A DNA stretch of 64,000 nucleotides from Parabacteroides sp900760525. GTDB lineage: Bacteria > Bacteroidota > Bacteroidia > Bacteroidales > Tannerellaceae. Of this stretch, positions 41,444 to 50,858 are shown piece after piece. Position 1 is the stretch's first letter, and each line of letters opens with the position of its first letter. The translations under genes and the position numbers were made by a program. Below the pieces are notes generated by a model, which worked only from the letters and a program-made list of their open reading frames with translations, did no database searches and was not told where the DNA came from. The stretch lies in assembly GCF_049860805.1 (NCBI RefSeq), contig NZ_CP187555.1, positions 868,001 through 932,000 of the forward strand, in the 5' to 3' direction.

Positions 41444-44400
41444 ATGAATTTTTCAAGATCAGTAAGGGAAAATACCCCATATTATTTACTTAAATTGATG
41501 CATATTATGAGAATAAGCTTATTTTTACTATTCATCGTGATTGCTCAGCTGCGTGCAGAAAGTTTGTATTCGCAAAATACAGCCATTAATTTATCGCTCC
41601 GAAACGTAACAGTCGAGCAAGTGTTGGATCAGATCGAGAGGGATACGGATTTTTCATTTTTGTTTACAGACAAATCTGTCGATACGGATAGAAAAGTTAA
41701 TATGAATATTCGTTCGAAAAGTATTAGCGAGACATTAAATGTATTATTCAATGGGACGGATGTAAACTACCGTATTGTAGACCGGCAAGTTATTTTATCA
41801 AATAAGAAATCTCATTCTGACAGTGTAAATCAGTCTAAACAGTTGACCGGTATAATAAAAGACGCCAATGGTGAAACTGTGATTGGTGCTAATATTGTGG
41901 AAAAAGGTACGACTAATGGTACGATATCTGATGTCGATGGAAAGTTTTCGCTCAATGTAGCACCGGGTGCTACATTGGTAATAACCTATATAGGTTATAT
42001 ATCGCAGGAAATAAAGGTTGATGGCCGAAATTCTTTTTCTATTGTTCTGAAAGAGGATTCGGAAATGCTCGATGAAGTCGTTGTTGTCGGTTATGGAACC
42101 ATGAAGAAAAAAGATTTGACAGGAGCGGTTGCCGCAGTTAAAGGCGATGCTTTGGCTTCCCGTAAGACAACCCAATTATCAACGGCTTTGCAAGGTGCTG
42201 TTGCCGGAGTGACGGTGACGCGTGACAATAGCGCTCCGGGTGCGGCTGCAGGTAGCATCAAAGTACGTGGTGTCACGACTATCGGTGACACAAGTCCATT
42301 GGTTATTATAGATGGTGTACCGGGAAGTATCAATGATGTGAACCCGAATGATGTGGAAAGCATGTCTGTATTGAAGGATGCCGCTTCTTCTTCCATTTAT
42401 GGTTCGCGTGCTGCTGCCGGTGTTATCCTCATTACGACGAAGCGTGCAAAGGATAAGGACCTTTCGATCAATTATAATTTTGAATATGGTTTGGAAATTC
42501 CGACTAAACAACCGAAATATGTAGGCGTTAAGCGTTTTTTGGAAACGACCAACGAGTTGCGTTACAATGATAATAAATCGGGAGGATGGAACCAGGCCTA
42601 TTCAGAGGATGATGTCAACAATTGGGAAAAATATAATCAGACGGATCCTGATAAATATCCGATGACGGATTGGGTTGGAATGATTTTAAAGGGATCGGCC
42701 CCCCGGCAGACACATACGATTAGTGTGGCTGGTGGTTCAAAAGCTGTTAAGTCGAATGCTTCGTTCGTATACGACAAGGTAGACGGGTTGTATGCAGATC
42801 GTTACTATGAACGGTTTATGATACGTGCAAACAATGATTTTACGGTGAATAAGTATTTGGGAGCAACTTTAGATTTCAACTATAAGCGGACGAAAAATCA
42901 TCAGCCCTATTATTCCCCGTTTTCGAATATGCGTTTGGCTCCGATGATCTATCCGGCTGTTTGGGCAAACGGAGAATATGCCAGTGGTAAAAACGGTAAT
43001 AACCCTTATGCTCTTACGAATTCCGGTGGTACTAAAGACGAATGGTATAATAAGGTCGGTGGCCGTGCAGCAATAAACATTACACCTCTTGAGGGATTGA
43101 AGATTTCCGGAGTAATAGCTCCCAACTATACTTTTACAAAAAATAAGGACTTTCGCGAAGCTGTCTCTTATTCATTGGAAGATGACCCGAATACAATAGG
43201 TGGCTATATGGAAGGTTATAATACGACAAAATTATCTGAAAAAAGAAACGATAGTTATGACGTAACGATCCAGGGAATTGCAAATTATATGAAGACATTC
43301 GGCAAACACGATTTAAATGTGATGGCCGGTTATGAAACGTATCGTTATTTTGGTGAAAATCTGGGAGCTTCCCGTGATCAATATGAACTTAATAATTTCC
43401 CTTATTTGGATATCGGTCCTTTGGATCTCCGGGATAATAGCGGAAGTGCCGTGCAGTTGGCTTATCAATCCTGGTTTGGTCGTGTCGCTTATAATTATGA
43501 TAATCGATATCTGTTACAGGCGAATGTGCGTTATGATGGATCTTCCCGTTTCCATACGGATTATCGTTGGGGTGTTTTTCCTTCTTTTTCTGCCGGTTGG
43601 GTGATGAGTGAAGAGGCATTTATGAAAAATGCGGATATAGACTGGTTGTCTTTCTTGAAATTGAGAGCCTCTTATGGTACCTTGGGTAATGAGAGAATCA
43701 CGGATAAAGACGGTTATGCGTTGTATTATCCCTATCAGGCATTTATCAATTTTAGTGATGTATTGTTTTATCAGAATGGTACGATAGTACCCGAATTATC
43801 AGCTGCACAGTGGGCATATGCAGTAGAAAATATCTCTTGGGAGACGACAAGTTCTGTCGATGTCGGGTTGGACGCTACATTCTTTAATAATCGTTTGCGT
43901 TTTACTGCCGATTATTATAACAAGCAGACTAAGGACATGTTGTTGGCTTTGGAGATTCCAGATTATGTAGGATTTGACAATCCTCAGCGGAATACGGGTA
44001 AAATGTATACTAATGGATATGACCTTGAACTTGCCTGGAATGATCAGATCGGTGATTTGACGTATGGCATTTCTGCCAATTTCTCTGATTTTGTTTCTAA
44101 AATGGGAGACTTAGGAGGTACTGAATTTTTAGGAGATCAAGTTAAAATGGAAGGCAGTGAATTTAATGAATGGTATGGTTATTTGAGTGATGGCTTGATA
44201 TTGACGGAAGAAGATCTGAATGGTCCTAAATTAAATAATAACGTACAACTTGGAGATGTGAAATACAAAGATATTTCCGGACCGGATGGTGTTCCGGATG
44301 GTAAGATTTCACCGGAATATGACCGTGTACTGTTGGGTGGCTCTCTTCCGAGATTCCAATATGGAGGGGCATTGAATTTAAGTTATAAAGGGTTTGATTT

Positions 44401-44833
44401 TTCTTTGGCATTTCAAGGTGTTGGACGGCGCAATGCACGTTTGTCTTCAGCAATGGTACAGCCGTTGCAGTCTAATTGGGGAAACACACCTGCTATCATT
44501 GACGGTAATTATTGGAGCGAAAAGAATACGGAAGCTCAGAATGCACAAGCGTTTTATCCCCGTTTGACGTATGCTAATGCAAGCAACAATTATGCAATGT
44601 CAGATTACTGGATGTTTAAAGGCCGTTATTTCCGTTTGAAGAATCTCACATTCGGATATACATTACCGGCTGCATGGACTGAAAAAGTAACGATCAAACA
44701 GGCGCGTATTTATATTGCAGCCAATGATCTGTTCTGCATCAGTAGATATCCGAGTGGTTGGGACCCGGAAATGGGAAGTTCTTCTTATCCGATCACAACA
44801 TCTTTGTTGTTTGGTTTGTCTGTTAAATTTTAA
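41444..44833 (+). CDS. SusC-family TonB-dependent transporter with STN signalling domain, second locus
   Basis: This 1129-residue protein has a signal anchor-like start (MRISLFLLFIVIAQLRAESLYSQ) and an STN domain (about 45-125, INLSLRNVTVEQVLDQIERD). A carboxypeptidase-like domain (LTGIIKDANGETVIGANIVE), the SEMLDEVVVVGYGTMKKKDL linker, the plug (GSIKVRGVTTIGDTSPLVIIDG) and the barrel follow. Long blocks are nearly identical to the SusC at 27623, for example the linker and PKLNNNVQLGDVKYKDISGP, while the external-loop regions differ. The two transporters therefore share ancestry and perhaps related substrates. The gap to fecR2 (173 bp) holds the antisense RNA candidate. Confidence 0.95.
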   Translation: MNFSRSVRENTPYYLLKLMHIMRISLFLLFIVIAQLRAESLYSQNTAINLSLRNVTVEQVLDQIERDTDFSFLFTDKSVDTDRKVNMNIRSKSISETLNVLFNGTDVNYRIVDRQVILSNKKSHSDSVNQSKQLTGIIKDANGETVIGANIVEKGTTNGTISDVDGKFSLNVAPGATLVITYIGYISQEIKVDGRNSFSIVLKEDSEMLDEVVVVGYGTMKKKDLTGAVAAVKGDALASRKTTQLSTALQGAVAGVTVTRDNSAPGAAAGSIKVRGVTTIGDTSPLVIIDGVPGSINDVNPNDVESMSVLKDAASSSIYGSRAAAGVILITTKRAKDKDLSINYNFEYGLEIPTKQPKYVGVKRFLETTNELRYNDNKSGGWNQAYSEDDVNNWEKYNQTDPDKYPMTDWVGMILKGSAPRQTHTISVAGGSKAVKSNASFVYDKVDGLYADRYYERFMIRANNDFTVNKYLGATLDFNYKRTKNHQPYYSPFSNMRLAPMIYPAVWANGEYASGKNGNNPYALTNSGGTKDEWYNKVGGRAAINITPLEGLKISGVIAPNYTFTKNKDFREAVSYSLEDDPNTIGGYMEGYNTTKLSEKRNDSYDVTIQGIANYMKTFGKHDLNVMAGYETYRYFGENLGASRDQYELNNFPYLDIGPLDLRDNSGSAVQLAYQSWFGRVAYNYDNRYLLQANVRYDGSSRFHTDYRWGVFPSFSAGWVMSEEAFMKNADIDWLSFLKLRASYGTLGNERITDKDGYALYYPYQAFINFSDVLFYQNGTIVPELSAAQWAYAVENISWETTSSVDVGLDATFFNNRLRFTADYYNKQTKDMLLALEIPDYVGFDNPQRNTGKMYTNGYDLELAWNDQIGDLTYGISANFSDFVSKMGDLGGTEFLGDQVKMEGSEFNEWYGYLSDGLILTEEDLNGPKLNNNVQLGDVKYKDISGPDGVPDGKISPEYDRVLLGGSLPRFQYGGALNLSYKGFDFSLAFQGVGRRNARLSSAMVQPLQSNWGNTPAIIDGNYWSEKNTEAQNAQAFYPRLTYANASNNYAMSDYWMFKGRYFRLKNLTFGYTLPAAWTEKVTIKQARIYIAANDLFCISRYPSGWDPEMGSSSYPITTSLLFGLSVKF

Positions 44834-44845
44834 AAGAGTGAAAAG

Positions 44846-46546
44846 ATGAAACGTACATTAATTATATTATTAGGATGCTGTTTAGGATTGAGTTCATGTT
44901 ATGAATTGGATTTAAATCCACTGTCACAGGCATCCAGTGAGAACTGGTACTCCAGTGAAACGGAAATAGAAATGTCTGTCAAAGACTTTTACCGGGATGA
45001 TTTCTGGCCTTTGGATAATGAAGATAAGACTGATAATTTTATTTACAGAGAGACTCCGTCTGAAATCATAAAAGGAACCTTTAACGGACAAAGTAGTGAT
45101 GTGACGACTTTGTGGGCTAATCAGTACAAATCCATAGCTCGGGCAAATACGATTCTGGCTAATATGGATAAGGCTGCAAGTATGGGCATATCAGAGGTTA
45201 AATTGAAGCAGTACGAAGGAGAAGCTTTGTTTCAACGAGCCTCTTGTTATGCTCGGTTGGTCACTTATTTCGGAGATGTCGTTTATGTAACAGAGGTGGT
45301 TGATATAGAAGAAGCTTTTACGCTTGGACGAACTCCGAAGTCAGAAATTGTACCGAAGATATATGAGGATTATGATAAAGCAATAGAAAACTTGCCCGAA
45401 CAATATTCCGGTCTGTCTTCACAACGTGCTACAAAAGGGGCGGCTTTAGCCTTGAAAGCTCGTTTTGCTTTGTATATGGGAGATTGGGAAATTGTCGCTG
45501 ATGCAACTAAAAAATGTATGGATTTAGGTATTTATAAATTGCATAAGGATTATGCAGACCTTTTCCTAAGTACGACAAAAAATTCAGAAGAATCGATTTT
45601 TCTCTTGCCCCGCTCCATTGAATATAAAGTTACGTTAGGAAACTGGACGGTTATGAATGAAATATCAAGAAATTCTGGTGGTTGGGGTGCATTTGCTCCT
45701 TCTTGGGATTTACTTGCTGCGTATACCTGTACCGATGGCTTGCCGATTGATGAATCACCTTTGTTTGATCCTCATGATCCGTTCAAAAATCGTGATCCTC
45801 GCTGTATGGCAACCATAGTGGAGTTTGGTACCCGGCATCTTGGCTTTGAATATAATCCGCATCCGGATGCTGTACAAGTAATGAATTATAACACAGGAAA
45901 GATGCAAAAAAACAATGATGCTCGTGTCAATGCCCAATTTGCTTCCTTCAACGGCTTGTTGTGGAAAAAGGGGATTGATGAAACGTGGTTGGAAAATGGA
46001 AAGGATGTGGATCCTGATAAAATTATTATCCGGTATGCAGATGTCCTGTTGATGTATGCCGAAGCAAAAATAGAATTAGGGCAGATCGATCAGTCTGTTT
46101 TGGATGCAATAAATCAAGTTCGTGCAAGAGCCTATGGCGCAGATTATACCAATACAGGAGCTTATCCGGCAGTAACAACTACCGATCCACAAAAATTGCG
46201 TACGATCTTGCGTACGGAACGGCGGGTTGAGTTTGCCAAAGAAGGATTACGTTATATGGACTTGATCAGATGGAAATTGGCAAGCAAAGCGTTGACTCGT
46301 CCGAATTATGGAATGTTGTATCCGGTTGATCTGTTAAGAGAAAAAGTGGTAGATAAAGAGCTATGGTTCTGGCCGGGTATTCCGCAAATAGATGAAGACG
46401 GTATTCCTGATTTTTCAGTTATGGAAAAGGCCGGCTTGATAGCCCCGATGTCGCAGCGTATGTGGAACGACCGGCAGTATTTATGGCCGATTCCGACCAA
46501 AGAAGTTTTGATTAACGAAAATCTGAAACAAAATCCAGGATATTAA
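44846..46546 (+). CDS. SusD/RagB-family surface glycan-binding lipoprotein, second locus
   Basis: This 566-residue protein, the same length as the first SusD, has a lipoprotein signal LLGCCLGLSSC followed by YELDLNPLSQASSENWYSSE. SusD blocks are AALALKARFALYMGDWEIV, YTCTDGLPIDESPLFDPHDP, IRYADVLLMYAEAKIELGQ and YLWPIPTKEVLINENLKQN. It starts 13 bp after susC2, exactly as in the first locus. Identical blocks with the other SusD (for example GLPIDESPLFD and DQSVLDA) support tandem duplication of the SusCD core. Confidence 0.95.
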   Translation: MKRTLIILLGCCLGLSSCYELDLNPLSQASSENWYSSETEIEMSVKDFYRDDFWPLDNEDKTDNFIYRETPSEIIKGTFNGQSSDVTTLWANQYKSIARANTILANMDKAASMGISEVKLKQYEGEALFQRASCYARLVTYFGDVVYVTEVVDIEEAFTLGRTPKSEIVPKIYEDYDKAIENLPEQYSGLSSQRATKGAALALKARFALYMGDWEIVADATKKCMDLGIYKLHKDYADLFLSTTKNSEESIFLLPRSIEYKVTLGNWTVMNEISRNSGGWGAFAPSWDLLAAYTCTDGLPIDESPLFDPHDPFKNRDPRCMATIVEFGTRHLGFEYNPHPDAVQVMNYNTGKMQKNNDARVNAQFASFNGLLWKKGIDETWLENGKDVDPDKIIIRYADVLLMYAEAKIELGQIDQSVLDAINQVRARAYGADYTNTGAYPAVTTTDPQKLRTILRTERRVEFAKEGLRYMDLIRWKLASKALTRPNYGMLYPVDLLREKVVDKELWFWPGIPQIDEDGIPDFSVMEKAGLIAPMSQRMWNDRQYLWPIPTKEVLINENLKQNPGY

Positions 46547-46566
46547 TAGTTTGTATATAATTATTA

Positions 46567-46613
46567 AGGCTCCTTTTGATCTTTGTTTAAACGAGTAGGA
46601 GGGAGCCTTTATT
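46567..46613 (+). terminator. Terminator-like hairpin after susD2
   Basis: AAGGCTCC (46567-46574) and GGAGCCTT (46603-46610) form an 8-bp stem with a 28-nt loop that can be shortened by CCTTTT/AGTAGG pairing, followed by TATT. It is in the same place as the terminator after susD1. Confidence 0.6.
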
Positions 46614-46637
46614 CTAACGTTATATTAGTAGAAAAAA

Positions 46638-49124
46638 ATGAAAGTGAAAATAAAAAGTTCTGTAGCTGTGGCGGCTGCATTATCCGTGATGAGTTGTACT
46701 GCTCAAAAAGATGTGAAAAAGACACCGGATTCCATATCCGGTATTTATCCTCGTTTGGCTTATTATAATAATGAAGGCGAATGCGGGACGGGAGCAGTTG
46801 TGCCTTGGGCGGATCGTTTATGGGTGATTACTTATGGGCCTCATTTGCCGAATGGCTCTTCTGATAAATTATATGAAGTGACATCTGATTATCAACAGAT
46901 CGTACGTAAGGAAAGTATCGGTGGAACACCGGCAAACCGTATGATTCATAAAGAAAGCAATCAGCTTTTTATAGGCCCGTATGCAATAGACATGACAGGG
47001 AAAGTACGTGTGATGCCTTATACAACGATGCCAGGACGGCATACTGGCAATGCACGCCATTTGACAGATCCTGCGAATAAAATTTATTACGGGACAATGG
47101 AAGAGGGCTTTTACGAAGTGGATGTGAACACACTTGAAGTAAAAGAGTTGTATCAGGATGGAAATAATAAAAAACAGAAAAAAAATGATACGGATGCCGG
47201 ACCAATCAATGCGTTGTTGCCCGGTGTGCATGGTAAAGGCTTGTATTCTGGGCAGGGCGTGATGCTTTTTACGAATAATGGTGAAGGGACACAGGAAGCT
47301 TTGAAGAAATTTGATGTAGAAGCTGGTGTTCTAGCCGAATGGAATGGTAAAGAGTGGAAGGTGGTTCGCCGGAATCAGTTTGTCGAGGTGACAGGTCCGG
47401 GTGGAATTTATGGGAATGCCAATCCGGGAACAGATCCGTTGTGGGCGACCGGATGGGACCATAAGTCAGTCTTACTGGGTGTCCGTGATGCCCAAAAAGG
47501 ATGGACTTTCTACCGGTTGCCCAAAGCCAGTCACAGTTATGACGGAGCACATGGGTGGAATACGGAATGGCCACGCATTCGGAATGTCGGGACAGAGTCT
47601 CAGCCTGATTATCTGATGACGATGCATGGAATGTTCTGGCATTTCCCAGGAATGTTTACGGCTGATAATTCAGCGGGTATTCGTCCGCGCTCTGCTTATT
47701 TGAAGGTGATTGGTGATTTTACACGTTGGAATGATCAGTTGGTTTTCGGTTGTGATGATTCGGCTCAAAAAGAATTCTTGAACAAGCGAAAAGCAAAAGG
47801 AAGTATAGAGGGACCTGGTCAATCGAACTCGAACCTGTGGTTTACCTCTTTGACAAGACCGGATGAATTGGGACCGGCAACGGCTGAAGGTGCTGTTTGG
47901 GCAAAGGAAAGCGTGAAGGCAGGTGAAGTCTCAGAACCGTTCCTTTTTAGTGGTTGGACACATCGTTTCGGTTGGGTCAAGAATGAAGGAAAACAACCGG
48001 TGATCTTTACTTTTGAAATAGATGAAGCTGGCAAGAATGAATGGAAGACCTTGAAGAGTGTAACAGTAAATGCAGGGAAGTCGGTCTCTATTCCTTTTAG
48101 TTCTACTGAAAAAGGAGAATGGATTCGTGTAAAAACGGATAAAAATACATTGGCAACGGTTAGTTTCAATTATACATCTTCGGATCCCCGTTCAACTTCT
48201 TCAGATCCGATCTATAAGGGGTTGACTACAGTTGATAAGACAACAACGACCGGAGGTTTATTGTACGGATTGGGTGAAAATCGTCGTGCTTTAGGCTTGT
48301 TGGCAAATGTATCGGTGAATGGAAAGATTTCGGAAACCGGTTATTATGAAATGGGGGATAAATTGGAACTGGTTCGTAAAGATGATGCTAAGACAGCCGA
48401 TTTGATCCGTAGTAAATTTGCGATTCCACAACAAGTAATATCGATAGAAGAAAGTTCTGTTCTGGTGGTAGATGATTTAGGCCGTCGTTGGCGATTGCCT
48501 TTAGGGAACAAAACGTATAAAAAACTGACGGAACAGGGGATGCTCCGTATTTGCCGTGAGGTGGCAACCGAACGCGACTTGTTCTCTTGCATGGGGACTT
48601 TCTACGAGCTTCCGGCTGAAAATGCGGATGGATATGCAAAGATTCGTCCTGTATCGACACACAATTATCGCATTAATGATTATGCATCTTATCGTGGTAT
48701 GCTTGTCTTAACGGGTGTGACTCCCGAAGATGGAAAAGAAAATCCGCATGTTGTCATTTCCGATGATGGAAAAGCTGCTGTTTGGGTGGGTGTCATAGAT
48801 GATTTGTGGACGTTGGGTAAACCGGTCGGCCAGGGTGGTCCATGGAAAAATACGGATGTAAAAGCTAATGTCGCATCTGATCCTTATCTGATTGCTTTTT
48901 ACGATAAAAAGGAACTTTGTTTATCACACCGGTCTGATAAAAACGTAGTGATAACTGTTGAGGTTGACCCGACGGGAAATGGGGATTGGATGGAGTATGC
49001 CTCTTATACGGTTAAGCCGGGAGAAAAGCTAGTACAGCAACTTCCCGAATCATTCCAAGCAAGATGGGTTCGTTTCATATCGGATACAGACACGGAGGCA
49101 ACAACTTGGTTAGAGTATAAATAA
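46638..49124 (+). CDS. Surface lipoprotein with propeller-like region and duplicated C-terminal modules, unknown function
   Basis: This 828-residue protein has a lipoprotein signal (VAVAAALSVMSC, Cys20). Residues about 35-420 contain repeated strand patterns such as GAVVPWADRLWVITYGPH, NRMIHKESNQLFIGPYAID and RHLTDPANKIYYGTMEEGFYEVD, suggesting a beta-propeller. Two related modules of about 80 residues follow: about 432-512 (FLFSGWTHRFGWVK, VTVNAGKSVSIPF, EWIRVKTD) and about 745-828 (YLIAFYDKKELCLSH, YTVKPGEKLVQQL, RWVRFISD). I do not recognise a catalytic motif. Between susD and GH29 genes, it could be a surface glycan-binding protein or an unassigned lyase or hydrolase. Confidence 0.75.
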   Translation: MKVKIKSSVAVAAALSVMSCTAQKDVKKTPDSISGIYPRLAYYNNEGECGTGAVVPWADRLWVITYGPHLPNGSSDKLYEVTSDYQQIVRKESIGGTPANRMIHKESNQLFIGPYAIDMTGKVRVMPYTTMPGRHTGNARHLTDPANKIYYGTMEEGFYEVDVNTLEVKELYQDGNNKKQKKNDTDAGPINALLPGVHGKGLYSGQGVMLFTNNGEGTQEALKKFDVEAGVLAEWNGKEWKVVRRNQFVEVTGPGGIYGNANPGTDPLWATGWDHKSVLLGVRDAQKGWTFYRLPKASHSYDGAHGWNTEWPRIRNVGTESQPDYLMTMHGMFWHFPGMFTADNSAGIRPRSAYLKVIGDFTRWNDQLVFGCDDSAQKEFLNKRKAKGSIEGPGQSNSNLWFTSLTRPDELGPATAEGAVWAKESVKAGEVSEPFLFSGWTHRFGWVKNEGKQPVIFTFEIDEAGKNEWKTLKSVTVNAGKSVSIPFSSTEKGEWIRVKTDKNTLATVSFNYTSSDPRSTSSDPIYKGLTTVDKTTTTGGLLYGLGENRRALGLLANVSVNGKISETGYYEMGDKLELVRKDDAKTADLIRSKFAIPQQVISIEESSVLVVDDLGRRWRLPLGNKTYKKLTEQGMLRICREVATERDLFSCMGTFYELPAENADGYAKIRPVSTHNYRINDYASYRGMLVLTGVTPEDGKENPHVVISDDGKAAVWVGVIDDLWTLGKPVGQGGPWKNTDVKANVASDPYLIAFYDKKELCLSHRSDKNVVITVEVDPTGNGDWMEYASYTVKPGEKLVQQLPESFQARWVRFISDTDTEATTWLEYK

Positions 49125-49134
49125 AGGAGAAAAA

Positions 49135-50373
49135 ATGAAGAAAACATTGATATTATTGATTACTTTTTGTTTTTCTTGTTTTGTTTATGCTCAGGAACAA
49201 ACATGGAGAACAATGCCTTATTTCTTGAAAGGGTATGAAGTACAGTATGAAAAATCTCCCAAAGAAGCTGCTTTAGCGTGGTTTAAAGATGCTCGATTCG
49301 GCCTTTTTATTCATTGGGGACCTGCTTCCCAATACGGAAGAGGTGAATGGGTCATGTATAATGAACAAATACCGGTTAAGGAATATGAGCAAAAGGCACG
49401 AGAATTTAAAGGTGAAAAATTTAATGCGCAGGATTATGTCGATTTAGCTTTAAAAGCAAAGATGAAGTATATTACTTTCGTGGCGAAGCATCATGATGGT
49501 TACACATTGTGGGATACTAAAGCGACGGATTATAATAGCGTGGATTATCCTGCTCAGCGTGACTTTGTAAAAGAACTGACCGTTGCTTGCCGGGAAGCAG
49601 GATTAGGGCTGTTTATCTATTATTCTGTGGGTATAGATTGGCATCATCCCTATTTTCTGCCTAATACGATGTATGATCCGGCTCGTCCCCATTATAAAGA
49701 GATGCCAGAGTCTTATAAATATCGTAATGTAGAGGATTTTAAACATTATCTGAATTTTGCAAAAACACAGATAATGGAATTGTGTACTCAATATGGGCCA
49801 ATCGCCGGTGTGTGGTTTGATACGGTGGGAGGAATATATCAATATTCTGAACTTTTTAATATTCAGGAAATATATGATATAATTCATCAGATTCAGCCTC
49901 ATGCATTAGTGGTGTTTAAAACAGGTGCAAATGGTAATGAGGACTTTATAACCGGAGAGAGAGAAATGGGATCATTGGCTCCTGTTTTTAAAAGTGTCGG
50001 ATTACCTAAAAAGGTACAAGATGCCGCCGATTTTTCTTGGGAGAGTAATAAAGAAAAGCCGGCAGAGTTAAACATTCCGATCCAGACTTTAGGATGGGCA
50101 TACCATAACTCCCCGCGACAACGGCAGAAATCGGCTGAAGAGGTTATGGAGCTATTGAGGTATTGTGCAAATATGAATGCTAATTTATTGTTGAATATTG
50201 GTCCTCGTCCGGATGGAACTATTCTGGAAGAGAATATTCAGACATTGGAAAAGGTAGGTAGGCAATTAGAGATGGATGGTTTTCCAAAATTGAATACGAA
50301 ATCATATATGGATTATCGTATGAAAGCGAAACAAAAGGTTCAGATAGAAAAAGAAAATCAGACTGCTAATTGA
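49135..50373 (+). CDS. GH29 alpha-L-fucosidase
   Basis: This 412-residue protein has a signal peptide (ILLITFCFSCFVYAQ) and GH29 signatures: WFKDARFGLFIHWGPASQYGRGEW (split as WFKDARFGLFIHWGP and ASQYGRGEW), YITFVAKHHDGYTLWDTKATDYNSVD (key part AKHHDGYTLWDT) and the nucleophile aspartate D229 in IAGVWFDTVGG. LLLNIGPRPDGTI closes the catalytic domain. It has no C-terminal extra domain and is shorter than many GH29 enzymes. It removes alpha-linked fucose, so the second locus probably targets a fucosylated glycan. The acid/base residue cannot be placed with certainty. It starts 10 bp after the lipoprotein gene, and a long perfect terminator follows. Confidence 0.93.
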   Translation: MKKTLILLITFCFSCFVYAQEQTWRTMPYFLKGYEVQYEKSPKEAALAWFKDARFGLFIHWGPASQYGRGEWVMYNEQIPVKEYEQKAREFKGEKFNAQDYVDLALKAKMKYITFVAKHHDGYTLWDTKATDYNSVDYPAQRDFVKELTVACREAGLGLFIYYSVGIDWHHPYFLPNTMYDPARPHYKEMPESYKYRNVEDFKHYLNFAKTQIMELCTQYGPIAGVWFDTVGGIYQYSELFNIQEIYDIIHQIQPHALVVFKTGANGNEDFITGEREMGSLAPVFKSVGLPKKVQDAADFSWESNKEKPAELNIPIQTLGWAYHNSPRQRQKSAEEVMELLRYCANMNANLLLNIGPRPDGTILEENIQTLEKVGRQLEMDGFPKLNTKSYMDYRMKAKQKVQIEKENQTAN

Positions 50374-50385
50374 TTCACTTGAATA

Positions 50386-50439
50386 GATATCAAAAAAAGT
50401 TTATAGGAATAAAAAATTCTATAAACTTTTTTTGATATC
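50386..50439. terminator. Strong terminator at the end of the second SusCD locus
   Basis: GATATCAAAAAAAGTTTATA (50386-50405) and its exact inverted copy (50420-50439) make a perfect 20-bp stem. Seven T on one side and seven A on the other allow termination in both directions. Confidence 0.9.
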
Positions 50440-50445
50440 TTTCCA

Positions 50446-50474
50446 TTTGATATAGTTATAGATTATTATCTTTG
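50446..50474 (+). promoter_or_regulatory. Bacteroidales-type promoter in a gene-free stretch
   Basis: TTTG (50446-50449) and TATCTTTG (50467-50474) are separated by 17 bp and match the -33 and -7 consensus. Transcription would start near 50480, about 380 nt before the next gene. Confidence 0.5.
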
Positions 50475-50858
50475 GTCAGTGGATAAATGTATCCGTCGAT
50501 GATGTTTACAGTTCATTTGCCGTATACAGGTTCCTGCCTGCATTGTCAAAATTAGATGTAGCTGGATTTGAAGCCCGAAAAGTGGTGAAGCCTGGAAATA
50601 TTCCGACAATGTGCTATTTGTTAAAAATATGCGATAATTAGATTTTAGAGATGTTAATGGTTAACTAATCTTTTGTTGTGATCTCCGGTTAGGGGTTATT
50701 TGTTAATGAAACCTTCGTTGTAATGCTCCGACAAGGCGTTCAGCAAACAAAACAGACCCGTGGAAAGCCGGTACGGCATTTTCTTTGATTTATATAAGAA
50801 TGACTGTGCTCTTATTTGGATAATTTGTATCTTTAAGCATTATTTAAATAAGAGTATC
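50475..50858 (+). other. Gene-free leader region before the AlbA_2 protein
   Basis: There is no convincing gene here. One frame is open from about 50462 to a TAG near 50640 and reads VDDVYSSFAVYRFLPALSKL, then DVAGFEARKVVK, without a plausible start codon. It could be a decayed gene fragment, a short leader, or chance. The rest is AT-rich and without strong dyads. Confidence 0.35.

Noticed and set aside
50462..50640. Open frame reading VDDVYSSFAVYRFLPALSKL
   Set aside because: No plausible start codon and no recognised family; noted only as a possible remnant.
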